Shown here: positions 1 through 7,433 of the stretch, piece after piece
Layout of the letters: every line of letters begins with the position of its first letter
How positions within the stretch are numbered: the stretch's first letter is position 1
Assembly: GCA_037444775.1 (NCBI GenBank)
Contig: JBBILU010000047.1
Location: forward strand, 1-7,551
Direction of reading: 5' to 3'
DNA: 7,551 bases
Source: JBBILU01 sp037444775
GTDB lineage: Bacteria; Patescibacteriota; Gracilibacteria; BD1-5; UBA6164
The notes under the pieces: model-generated
Seen by the model: the letters and a program-made list of their open reading frames with translations, nothing else
Told to the model about the DNA's origin: nothing
Database searches by the model: none
Program-made: the position numbers and the translations under genes

Positions 1-644
1 GTTGGTACGGTTTTATCTATTCTTATTTCTGAAATACCTGAATAAACATACCCATTTCATGCATTATCTTTCGCTCTGAAACAAATATATTTAACTAAAC
101 TAGTTGATGTTGAGAATGAAGCACTTGGACCACTTAACCAAATTCAAGCTCAATCATTACAAGAAAAATTAGAATTTTCTATTCTATATTCAAAAGTTGA
201 TCAATTACATCAACTTCAAATATCACTACACGAAATATTTGCTGTAATATCTTGATTTGTCCAATTTCAAGAAGTATAAGAAGGAGAATATGTAATTCAC
301 ACTCCAGGAGAAATATCATCAAAATGTTGACAAATCAAAGAACAATTATTTCAAGAGCAAGAAAAAGAAACAGCTTTATCTCAAGAATTACAAGCAATAA
401 TAGTTCATTTTGTAAAGCTTTTTGTATAAGTTGTATAATATGCACGAGTTGTACAATTTGCTGTTCAAGAACTTGGAGCAGAAAAGTTATTTAAGTCAGG
501 AACTCAATAATGAATAACTCAATGAGAAAAAGTGCTTGGACAATTAACATTGTTATTATTCCGAGAAAAGCTTGAACTTCAAGTATCTGCAGAAACTTGA
601 TGAATTCCAAGTAAACAAATTATTAAAAATATTATTTTTTTCAT
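1..644 (-). CDS. Secreted cysteine-rich protein with Ig-like domain (3' end outside window)
   Basis: This is the N-terminal 214 residues of an exported protein; the frame stays open to the left edge, so the C-terminus is missing. It starts at the ATG at 644-642. The first 19 residues form a signal peptide: a Lys pair, a hydrophobic core (IIFLIICLLGI) and a VSA-type cleavage site before DTG. No lipobox is visible. The mature part is rich in Ser, Thr and Asn and has ten cysteines, which suggests disulfide bonds outside the cell. From about residue 120 (PSYTSGNWTNQDI, then SCSDIGSGC, later RAKDNAGNG and IDKTVP) it resembles bacterial Ig-like repeat domains, and IDKTVP is a typical boundary to a following repeat. 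Fifteen in-frame TGA codons are read as Gly. One CGG codon (residue 28) could be Arg or, in some relatives, Trp. Function is likely surface or adhesive, which is inferred from architecture only. Confidence 0.82.
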
Positions 645-681
645 AAAAAAATAGTAAGAAATAAATATATTCCCTACTATT
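645..681 (-). terminator. Hairpin terminator of murA, adjoining the next gene's ATG
   Basis: Read on the minus strand, arms AATAGTA and TACTATT (681-675 and 656-650) are extended inward through G-U pairs and followed at once by a T-run (651-645). It lies about 20 nt after the murA stop. The G-U pairs form only in the minus-strand RNA, which supports that direction. The descending arm contains TACTAT (656-651), a possible -10 element for the secreted-protein gene, with only six bases before its ATG. No good -35 was found. Confidence 0.6.
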
Positions 682-699
682 AAATCATATTTTTCAAGA

Positions 700-1962
700 T
701 TATTCAAGAATTTCATCAATATTTGCTCAAAGATTTTTTAAATTCTCTACAAAATTTTCATAACCTCTTTTTATATATTTTATATTTGTAACTTTTGTCT
801 CTCAATCTGCTATAAGTCAAGCTATTACAACGGCACATCAAGCTCTTAGATCCCAACTTGTAACTTCTGCTCATTTTAATCTTTTTTCTTGTCAAAAAAT
901 TATAGCTTCATGAGGATTCAAAATAGTTGTATGGGCTCACATTTTATCCAGTTCAACTAACCAATTTAATCTTCATTCAAAAAGAATTTCATGAATTTTA
1001 CTCATTCAATTTGCTTTTGTCATTAATATTGCAAAAGGAGATTGTAAATCTGTTGGAAATCATGGAAAAATATTTGTTTGAATATTTACAACTTTTATAT
1101 CATCTGCCTTATAAACTTTAACTGTGTCATTTTCTAATGTTTCAACTTTTACTCAAGCTTCTCTTAATTTTGAAATGAAAAAATATAAATCATCTACTCT
1201 AGCATTCTGGATAGTTATAAATTCTTTTGAAGCTAAAGCTCAAATAATCATATAACTCCCAGATTGTATATAATCCGAAATTATTTCAAAATCAAAATTA
1301 CTTTTTAGTTCAGAAACTCAATTAATTATTATAGTATGATCATATTTTATTTTTATATCTGCTCAAGATACTCTAAGAAAATCTATCAAATTCATAACAT
1401 GAGGTTCTATTGCTGACATTTTTATAGTAGTTTCTCATTCTCTCAAAACATTTGCAACAATTAAATTTTCTGTAACAGTAACTCAAAATCAAGCATTAAC
1501 AACCAAATTTCATATTCTTGATACTCATTCTAAAAATATATCAGCTCAGTTATAAGAATATTTATATCAGATAGTCTCAAGTCATTTTAAATGGTCTTCT
1601 ATTGGTCTTTTTCATAAATTGCATCAACCAGGATTTGGAATAGAAATCTTTCAAACTCTTTTCAAAAGAGGTGATAGAAGTAAAATACTAACTCTTATTT
1701 TTTTTATTTTTTCTAAATCAAAATTAGTATGTTTGATTTCTGTAGAATCAATTTCTAAAATATTATTTGAAAAATTAATTTTAACTCAAATTTCAGATAA
1801 AATTTCAATAAAAGTAACTACATCTCAAATTTCTGGAACATTTGTTAATTTAACTTTTCATTTTATTAGCAAACAAGCTGCAATTATAGGTAATACTGCA
1901 TTCTTAGAACCTCAAATTTTTACAGTTCAAGAAAGCTCATTTCATCATTTTATCAGAAACAT
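700..1962 (-). CDS. murA: UDP-N-acetylglucosamine 1-carboxyvinyltransferase (MurA)
   Basis: MurA transfers enolpyruvate from phosphoenolpyruvate to UDP-GlcNAc in the cytoplasm, the first committed step of peptidoglycan synthesis. The product is 420 aa, the usual family length. Landmarks match the family in order: GGSKNA with Lys20/Asn21; an Arg at residue 90; the PGGCNLGKRP loop with catalytic Cys114 and Arg119; RPIEDHLKGLETIGY; FPTDLQ with Asp305; FEGRLNWLVELDKMGA; and DLRAG with Arg373. The loop residue is Cys, not the Asp of naturally fosfomycin-resistant enzymes, so the enzyme should be fosfomycin-sensitive in principle. About 32 of 36 glycines are TGA codons. The ATG at 1962 gives the expected N-terminus (a short beta strand before KGG). 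No ribosome binding site sits at a useful distance; AAGGAG lies about 45 nt upstream. It follows the PP2C-like gene by 75 nt and may be co-transcribed with it. Confidence 0.97.
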
Positions 1963-2037
1963 AATTTTATAATTAGTTATAATATTCCAAATTTGTGTTA
2001 TTCATCTCCTTATATGAGAGGGTAGAGTGAGGTCTTT

Positions 2038-3933
2038 TTATTTCAATAATATTTTATCATCACTAACTTCAAAAGAAACCTTATAGACTCAATTCTCATT
2101 TAAAATTACTAATTCTCAGTCATAAGGAATGTAAAAATCTTTTATTTTGTAATTAAGTCATTCTATTTGTCAAATATATTGTAAACTTTTGGTGTCTTGA
2201 TATCTCAAACTATTTGGCTTAAATACAAAAACTTTATTATTCAAAAGTATGTAAACATAAGCCAAATTTGGTCTAGTTTTCATCTCTATCTTGGTATTCT
2301 CAGAATCCAAATTATAATTGTTTGGTAATTTATTTAATACTATACTTTCAAGTCTATAAGTTGGACTTGAGAAAAATTTTACTATTGTTAAATCCTTTTT
2401 TAACATATAAAAACCTCAATCTATTGCAATATCTATAATACTTCAGATACTTTTTGAATCTTCTTTAGTTAAATATCAGCTTCATTTGGTAAAAGAATTT
2501 CCAGATTTAATGTGTTTATATAACTGGTTTTCTTCTTTTGATAATAAATAAATATTATTTCAAAAAGAATCAATTATATTAGATGTTTCCCATTTATCTT
2601 GTCATAAAACATTACTGAATCTGAAATTTCCATTTCTATTAAACATTATAATATTTCATTTTTTTGTAACTATAGCGATTTCTCACATAATTACTGTTGA
2701 ATTAATAAATTCATCTCCAGAATCCAGTTTATCAAAACTGTACTTTTTGTAACTTTGTCAAGTTACAATAGGTCAAGTTACATAATTCTTTCACACTATA
2801 TAAATTTTTCTGTCTATTGCCAAAAGATTTATTCAATCTTTTGAGTCAATTTTTTGAACTATTTTGCTATCATTTTCTTCAAAAGATTCTATTCAGTTAA
2901 AAGTTTTTTTAACTTCTGCAATATTATTTTTTAATAAAGTTATATCACTTAGAAATAACTTTTTTTCTTCTATTATTTTTACTAATTCTTCCGTTTTATT
3001 GATATTTAAGTCAAAAACATCCTGATTTCACATATTCTCCGTTGCAACTTTTAGATAAGCCTTTGCTTCTTGAAGATAATTCTTGCTTTCTAAAACAGTT
3101 TTTGTATTGCTAGTTTTTTCTACCGTGGAACTAATTATTAAATACATAAAAAATATAGAAACTAGAATTCATGAAATAAATAAAATATTTTTTACCATTT
3201 TTGATTGCATTGAAATTTTATCTTTCAAAATCATAAAAATTGCTAAAATTCTTTTACTAAAATTATTGTCCATAGCTTTGTAAAATGAGTCTTTTACTTT
3301 AGAATAAAATTGATTACTATCTTCTTTATTCTCGGCTTTGTAAGTGAAAGAAATCAAAGAAATACTTTTTTGGATTTGTTCCTCAATAATAACATATTCA
3401 ATGGAATCATTAAATTTTTCCATTGATCCAGTTTCAGCAGCATCCAAAAAATCACTCTCAGATAAAAAGGTTGTAAGCCTCCTATTGCTCAAAACTATAA
3501 TATCAGAGTTTTGTAAATCTCAATTAGAAATATATGAAAATTCTGATTTTTTCTCGTCTTTATCAGTAGCCTCTATTAAAGAATTATTTTTTATAAGATA
3601 ACAAGAAGAATTTCAAATGTTAGAAAATAAAAATTCCTTTCAATTAAGAATTCAAATTATTACACTTAATTTTTCTTCTCAAGGTTCTATATCCCAAGTT
3701 TTTATAATTGTATTAATATTTTCTAATACTTGTGAAAAATCAGCATAAGCTCTAGTTTTAGAAATTTTATCAACTGTAAAATCAAGTATTTTACTAACAA
3801 GTAAATCTATAAAATTCTCATCTTTACACGCAATTACAATAAAAAGTTCTAAATCTTCTCCTAAATTTATTATTCTTGAAAGAGCTTTAGTTCTATTACT
3901 TTTATTAATTATTTTTGAGTTTAGTTCTATCAT
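2038..3933 (-). CDS. Membrane protein: degenerate PP2C-like domain, one TM helix, propeller-like outer part
   Basis: The product is 631 aa. Residues 1 to about 180 resemble a PP2C-type Ser/Thr phosphatase fold: FIVIACKDE, then FSNIGNSSCYLI (about 103-114), FSYISNGDL, and DIIVLSNRRL (144-153). In active PP2C enzymes the equivalent motifs read GDS and SDG; here they are GNS and SNR, so the metal-binding Asp residues appear lost and catalysis is doubtful. One hydrophobic segment (about 248-272, ILVSIFFMYLII) spans the membrane. Residues about 275-345 are Lys/Glu-rich and probably helical or coiled coil. The rest has repeated short beta motifs (INLLAIDRKIYIV, IDSFGNNIYLLSK, IDGGFYMLKK, AYVYILLNNKVFVF) suggesting propeller blades. 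A role as a signal-sensing or scaffold protein is inferred. It diverges from ftsX and precedes murA, which fits an envelope role. The start is supported by a near-consensus promoter just upstream. Confidence 0.8.
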
Positions 3934-3942
3934 CTTTGTGTT

Positions 3943-3971
3943 ATTATAAAATTACTTTTTCATTTTGTGAA
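3943..3971 (-). promoter_or_regulatory. Sigma70-type promoter of the PP2C-like gene, predicted near-leaderless
   Basis: On the minus strand TTCACA (3971-3966) and a perfect TATAAT (3948-3943) are separated by exactly 17 bp. Only nine bases (AACACAAAG) lie between the -10 box and the ATG at 3933, so a normal start point gives a leader of about 2-4 nt. Confidence 0.7.
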
Positions 3972-4097
3972 TTATATATTTTTGTTCCAAAAAATCAAAG
4001 CTATTTTTTTATTTAAATATATTTTTAAAAAAATCTTGATAAAATCAAAAAAACAGTTAATTTCTAGCTATATTTTTATTAAGTAACTTTTTTTATT

Positions 4098-5003
4098 ATG
4101 TTTATTCGTATATTAAAATATTCACTAAAAAATATTTTAAGAAACAAATTTCTTAGTTTTTCCTCTATATTAGTTTTAACATTGTTAATGTTTTTTATTA
4201 ATATTTTGCTTGTTTTACATAATGTTAGTTTGAAATTAATTGATTCAGTTAATAATAAACTTAGTATTTCTCTATATTTAGAAGAAAAATATGATAAAAA
4301 TTCTAATGATGTTGTTTCTTTGATGAATTCTATAAAAGAAGTAAACAAAAATATTTTGGTTATTTATAAAAGTAAAGAGGATGCTTTAGCATTATTAAAG
4401 AAAAAAGATCCTAAATTGGTTCAAATTCTTGAAAAAACAAATCCTCTACCTGCAACTATTGAGTTGTCTAATATTAACATTAGTGATTATTCTAAAATAA
4501 ACGAAAAAATTGAAGGCAAAAGTTTTTTATTTGGAACTCTAGAAACAACGGAAGAATGAGGATGACTTTATTTTTCTGATTATAAAAGCCAATATACTAA
4601 AATTACAAAAGTTATAAATGTTTTAAATACTCTACAAATTAGCTTATACATAATTATTTGAGTTTTTATTTTTTCCATTTGAATAATTATTTATTCTATA
4701 ATTTGAAATTTTGTTTATTATTTTAAAGATGAAATTTATATAACTAGACTTGTTTGATGAAGTAAATTTTTCATTTATTGACCTTTTGGGTTACAATGAT
4801 TAATTTATTCTAGTTTATCATTTTTTATAAGTTTGATCTTATTTTATTTTACTTTAAAAAATACTAGCTTTATTCTTTGAAATGAATATTCTTTCAGTTT
4901 TGTTATCTGAAGCTACTTCATAATTTTTATAATTGAATTTCTAATTTTTTGACTTGTTTGAGGAATTAGTGGACTTATTTCTTCAAAAAAATATTTAAAA
5001 TAA
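4098..5003 (+). CDS. ftsX: Cell division permease-like protein FtsX
   Basis: FtsX is the membrane partner of the ATPase FtsE. The complex acts at the division site and in many bacteria activates peptidoglycan hydrolases outside the cell. The 301-aa product has the family layout: a short basic N-terminus (RILKYSLKNILRNKF), TM1 at about 20-44, an extracytoplasmic domain (about 48-165) with PLPATIEL, and three more helices at about 178-205, 235-257 and 272-292. DEIYITRLVGGSKFFIYGPF after TM2 is the characteristic FtsX stretch. The standard-code frame breaks at residue 154 and continues through TGA-Gly codons, including both glycines of LVGGS. The usual partner ftsE is not upstream; the gene starts a transcription unit divergent from the PP2C-like gene, so FtsE must be encoded elsewhere. 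No Shine-Dalgarno sequence and no convincing promoter were found. The stop codon shares one base with the gmk start. Confidence 0.93.
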
Positions 5004-5590
5004 TGAACTGACATATTTACTTTATAGCTTGAGTTTCTTGAGCTGGAAAATGAACTTTGATAGAAAATTTGAAAAATGCGAATTTGAAAAATGTAAAATT
5101 TCCACTTTCATATAAAAGCAGACCAATAAGACATTTTGAAACAAATTGAGTTGATGCTCATTTTGTTAGTAAAGAAGAATTCGAATATTCTATAAATGCT
5201 TGAGAATTTATAGAATATGCAAAAGTTTATTGACTTGAATATTATTATGGTACAAAGTTCAAAGATTTAATAGAAAATGGAATAGAAAAATGATTTGTAG
5301 TAATAAAAGAAATAGATTTAATTTGACTAAAAAAGTTACTTGTTTCTAATCCAGAATTAAGAAAAAATTTTAGTACAATTTTTCTTACAATTCATCATGA
5401 AAAAATTATAGAAAGACTAAAAACAAGATGAGAAGAAGTTGAAGAAGAAGTTTATTTAGCAAGAAAAAATGCAGCAATTCAAGAAAATATTGAGTGGGAA
5501 AAATATAGTGATTATGTTATTGATACTTCTATATTAAACAAAGAAGAAGTTTTTGAAAAAGTATTAGATATAATAAAAAAATCTGTTTAG
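5003..5590 (+). CDS. gmk: Guanylate kinase
   Basis: Guanylate kinase phosphorylates GMP to GDP with ATP in the cytoplasm, a step in GTP/dGTP supply and nucleotide salvage. The 195-aa product matches the usual length of about 200. The P-loop GVSGAGKGT lies at residues 10-18. The GMP-binding region follows: SYKSRPIR (36-43), ETNGVDAHFVSKEEF, GEFIEYAKVYGLEYYYGT. EIDLIG replaces the common EIDVQG, and RLKTRGEE matches the lid region's RL..RG. Three P-loop glycines and the NG and RG motif glycines are TGA codons. The start ATG overlaps the ftsX stop as TAATG, so translation is probably coupled by termination-reinitiation. This explains the lack of its own ribosome binding site. The final codons form the left arm of the terminator. 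Confidence 0.95.
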
Positions 5591-5608
5591 AATTCTAAAC
5601 AGATTTTT
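5577..5608 (+). terminator. Perfect-palindrome terminator of ftsX-gmk
   Basis: A 32-base perfect palindrome runs from an A-run through ATCTGTTTAG-AATT-CTAAACAGAT to a T-run. The gmk stop codon TAG lies inside the left arm. Since it is flanked by A's and T's it can work in both directions, and could also end a minus-strand transcript from the element at 5633-5783. Confidence 0.85.
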
Positions 5609-5632
5609 AAATAATTCCTCTAACAGAACTTG

Positions 5633-5783
5633 TTTCCTGACTTCAAGAGATTTTTTGAAAAAATAGCTTAACATAGTCAATTATCAAAAAATCATAGACA
5701 CAACATTTCTGGTTTTTTTAAAAAACCTTATTTAAAGCCATTTTTGCTTTTACACATAGGCACAATCTCTTGAAGTCAGGAAA
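5633..5783. ncRNA. Candidate structured RNA closed by a perfect 20-bp stem
   Basis: TTTCCTGACTTCAAGAGATT (5633-5652) is the exact reverse complement of 5764-5783, with 111 nt between. Inside, AAAAAT.GCTT (from about 5658) can pair with AAGC.ATTTTT (to about 5745), and GGTTTTTT/AAAAAACC (5711-5727) forms a small apical hairpin. A long closing stem, an asymmetric interior bubble and an upper stem give an outline like 6S RNA, but no conserved 6S sequence was recognised. Terminators flank it on both sides, so the strand is unclear. On plus it would run straight into the hairpin at 5781-5816. On minus it would end at 5577-5608. No clear promoter was seen, and there is no plausible ORF. A small inverted-repeat element is the alternative. 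Confidence 0.5.
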
Positions 5784-5816
5784 AAGGAGTTTCAGATATA
5801 TCTGAAACTCCTTTTT
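5781..5816. terminator. Bidirectional perfect-palindrome terminator
   Basis: A 36-base perfect palindrome with core GGAGTTTCAGATA/TATCTGAAACTCC is flanked by five A's and six T's. On minus it lies seven bases after the stop of the ORF at 5824-6261. On plus it would end an RNA from 5633-5783, and it shares its first three bases with that element's right arm. Confidence 0.85.
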
Positions 5817-5823
5817 TGTGTTT

Positions 5824-6261
5824 TTATAAAGCAATACCTTCATCTTTTTTTTCTCAAAAAGTATCTAATTCATTAATAACTTTCTCTAAATACTTAAAAA
5901 CACTTTCCATTGTACTTAATAAAAAGTATGTATTTTCTTTTGAGGCTGTTTCCATTGAACCCAATAGACTTTTTTTTATGAAATCATCATTACACATTTT
6001 TAGCATAATATTTAAATATGAATCATCTTTATTGAATAAAAGTTTAAGTTGTTCTACAGAAGAACCATTATCACGAGTATTAATTAATAATAATAATCAT
6101 TTTCTTAAAGCATCAATTGTAGATATTCAGATATTTTCAATTCAATAAATTTCTGTAATTACTTTAATGTATTGTTCTAAGTAATTGTCTAAATCATCCC
6201 TATTTCAAAATTCACTTTTACTTGGAATTTTATTTAATAGTTTATCATAAATATTTCAAAT
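5824..6261 (-). CDS. Uncharacterised protein, no standard start codon
   Basis: An open frame of about 145 codons ends at TAA (5826-5824). I do not recognise the family. The sequence looks all-helical and soluble: YLEQYIKVITEIYGIENIG, ALRKGLLLL, QLKLLFNKDDSYLNIMLKM, FKYLEKVINELDTF, with an acidic and lysine-rich C-terminus. No signal peptide, TM helix or catalytic motif is visible. In-frame TGA codons sit at plausible Gly positions (EFG, YGIENIG, RKG, TFG), which supports this strand. The start is the problem. After the upstream in-frame TAA (6273-6271) there is no ATG, GTG or TTG until an ATG at 6006, deep inside the coding part. The coordinates assume an ATT start at 6261. Alternatives are a start-lost or frameshifted gene, or a length error in the A6/T6 run next to it. 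The promoter upstream predicts a leader of about 37 nt. Confidence 0.6.
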
Positions 6262-6283
6262 AAAAAATTTTTAAAAAATAAAG

Positions 6284-6300
6284 TTGTAATCTAGTTACAA
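6284..6300. promoter_or_regulatory. Dyad operator candidate 1 (TTGTAA-N5-TTACAA)
   Basis: A 17-bp dyad with perfect 6-bp arms lies over the predicted start point of the minus-strand ORF. It has the same pattern and arm spacing as the dyad at 6317-6333. A repressor bound here would block that transcription start. Confidence 0.55.
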
Positions 6301-6304
6301 ATAT

Positions 6305-6333
6305 ATAATATTACATTTGCAAATTAATTGCAA
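6305..6333 (-). promoter_or_regulatory. Promoter candidate of the minus-strand ORF
   Basis: TTGCAA (6333-6328) and TATTAT (6310-6305) are 17 bp apart, matching the sigma70 consensus at 4/6 and 5/6 positions. Transcription would start near 6298. The -35 box is one arm of the second dyad, so the two signals are interlocked. Confidence 0.5.
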
Positions 6334-6335
6334 AT
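6315..6335. promoter_or_regulatory. Dyad operator candidate 2 (ATTTGCAA-N5-TTGCAAAT)
   Basis: A 21-bp dyad with 8-bp arms is centred 33 bp (about three helical turns) from dyad 1, in the intergenic region between divergent genes. It overlaps the -35 of the minus promoter and lies upstream of a weak -10 (TAAAAT, 6347-6352) for the plus gene, so one regulator could control both. Confidence 0.55.
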
Positions 6336-6360
6336 ATTTTACATACTAAAATTAATTTTT

Positions 6361-7341
6361 ATGGAAGCAAAAGAAAAATTTTTTGATAGAATAGATCAAA
6401 GTTTTATTTTACTAAAATGAAATTTTAAACACTTATTCATTCCGTTATTTTTGTATAATATCTTATCATATATAATATTTTTTATTTTATTTTTTGGATT
6501 AATATTCTTTGTTTGAACTTCTTTATCAAAAGTTCAAAATATAGCCTCAGAACAATTAAATCCTAGTATGATTTTAGAAAATTTTTGAGTTGCAAATTTA
6601 ACTTTGTCAGTTGTTTTAGTTATCTTATGAATAATTTCTATACTTATTTTGTATATTCCATTTTTTATTTGAACAGTTAAATCTATAAAACAAGCTTATT
6701 CTTGAGAAAATATTAATTGTAAAGAAAATATTATTTCTTCGTTTTGAGATATTTTGAAATCATTTAAAACTTATTGGTATATTTTTGCTTATGTTTTTTT
6801 AATTCCTTTTTTAGTTTTTATTGTTGCTGGATTGGTTTTTATTTTTTGAACAGTATTAGAAAATAGTTTATTAAATAAAATAGCTTGAATAATTTTTATT
6901 TTCTCTATTTTAAGTTTTGTAATTATAGCAATTTATAGATGATTAAGATCTACTTTTTCTATTTATTCAGCAGTTGATAAAAATGAATATACAAAAGAAA
7001 ATTTTAATTTCTCTATTTCTATAACTAAATCAAAACTATGGAGAATCTTTTGAAATTTTGCTCTTATTTTAATAATTACATCTGTTTTAAGTTCTATGTT
7101 GAATTGAGTAATTTGAGCAATAATTCCTTGATCTTGAAGTTCAGAAATTACAGAAACTGGAAATCATTTGAAAGATGTAATTAATGGGATACTTATTTTG
7201 AAAGAATATATGTTTAGTATTTCTTATGTCTTAGAATCTTTAGCAACTTCTGTGATTTCAACTTTTTTTTGAGTTTTTATGCTGGTATTTTCTTATGTAT
7301 TTTTTAAAAGATTAGAAATAGAAAATTCTCCAAAAGAATAA
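6361..7341 (+). CDS. Six-helix integral membrane protein of unknown function
   Basis: The product is 326 aa with a short charged N-terminus (MEAKEKFFDRIDQSF) and about six hydrophobic segments: roughly residues 25-52, 78-107, 138-168, 172-194, 230-256 and 290-316. A polar loop rich in Ser, Glu and Lys (about 200-228) lies between TM4 and TM5. The end is charged (FKRLEIENSPKE). No transport, protease or enzyme motif is visible. The pattern of a charged amphipathic start and six helices recalls poorly characterised bacterial membrane families such as the YciC-like or GDPD-associated membrane domains, but that is only a shape-level resemblance. TGA codons encode Gly throughout (for example IPGSGSS). 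The ATG at 6361 has no Shine-Dalgarno sequence; the nearest -10-like box ends eight bases before it, so the leader may be very short. It diverges from the ORF at 5824-6261 over the two dyads. Confidence 0.75.
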
Positions 7342-7378
7342 GAATCTTTATAAAATATTGAAAGGTAATCCGAAAAAA

Positions 7379-7406
7379 TTGACTTTTAAGCAAAAAAAAA
7401 TAAAAT
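7379..7406 (+). promoter_or_regulatory. Promoter candidate for tmRNA, placed in the preceding terminator
   Basis: TTGACT (7379-7384) and TAAAAT (7401-7406) are 16 bp apart, each a 5/6 match to sigma70. Transcription would begin near 7413, past nearly all of the ascending arm of the hairpin at 7402-7432. The new transcript therefore could not form that hairpin, while readthrough from the membrane-protein gene would. Confidence 0.55.
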
Positions 7407-7432
7407 AACCCCACTAAAAATGGGGTTATTTT
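7402..7432 (+). terminator. Terminator of the membrane-protein gene
   Basis: AAATAACCCCA and TGGGGTTATTT (7403-7413 / 7421-7431) form an 11-bp stem with a 7-base loop and a T-run. It lies about 60 nt after the stop at 7341 and touches the predicted tmRNA 5' end at 7434. Confidence 0.85.
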
Positions 7433-7433
7433 T

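Noticed and set aside
1..654. Plus-strand Gln-rich frame with five in-frame TAA codons, looking like a pseudogene with CAA-to-TAA changes
   Set aside because: The opposite strand has an uninterrupted table-25 frame over the same bases with a signal peptide and Ig-like motifs. The Gln-rich reading is its shadow.
927..1972. Plus-strand open frames opposite murA
   Set aside because: They lie wholly inside murA, whose conserved motifs run continuously on the minus strand.
4036..4074. ftsX promoter from TTGATA (4036) or TATATT (4069)
   Set aside because: Neither has a partner box at suitable spacing.
4079..4348. Minus-strand open frame opposite the start of ftsX
   Set aside because: It is a shadow of the ftsX N-terminus, which has family motifs; it shows no recognisable features.
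5633..5783. Miniature inverted-repeat transposable element
   Set aside because: No target-site duplication flanks the arms, and terminators bracket it. An RNA gene fits better, though a copy-number search has not been done.
5633..5783. SRP RNA or RNase P RNA
   Set aside because: The conserved SRP apical loop and the RNase P P4 motifs were not found on either strand.
5816..6148. Plus-strand 110-codon frame
   Set aside because: It begins inside a terminator palindrome and is antisense to the longer minus frame, which uses TGA at sensible Gly positions.
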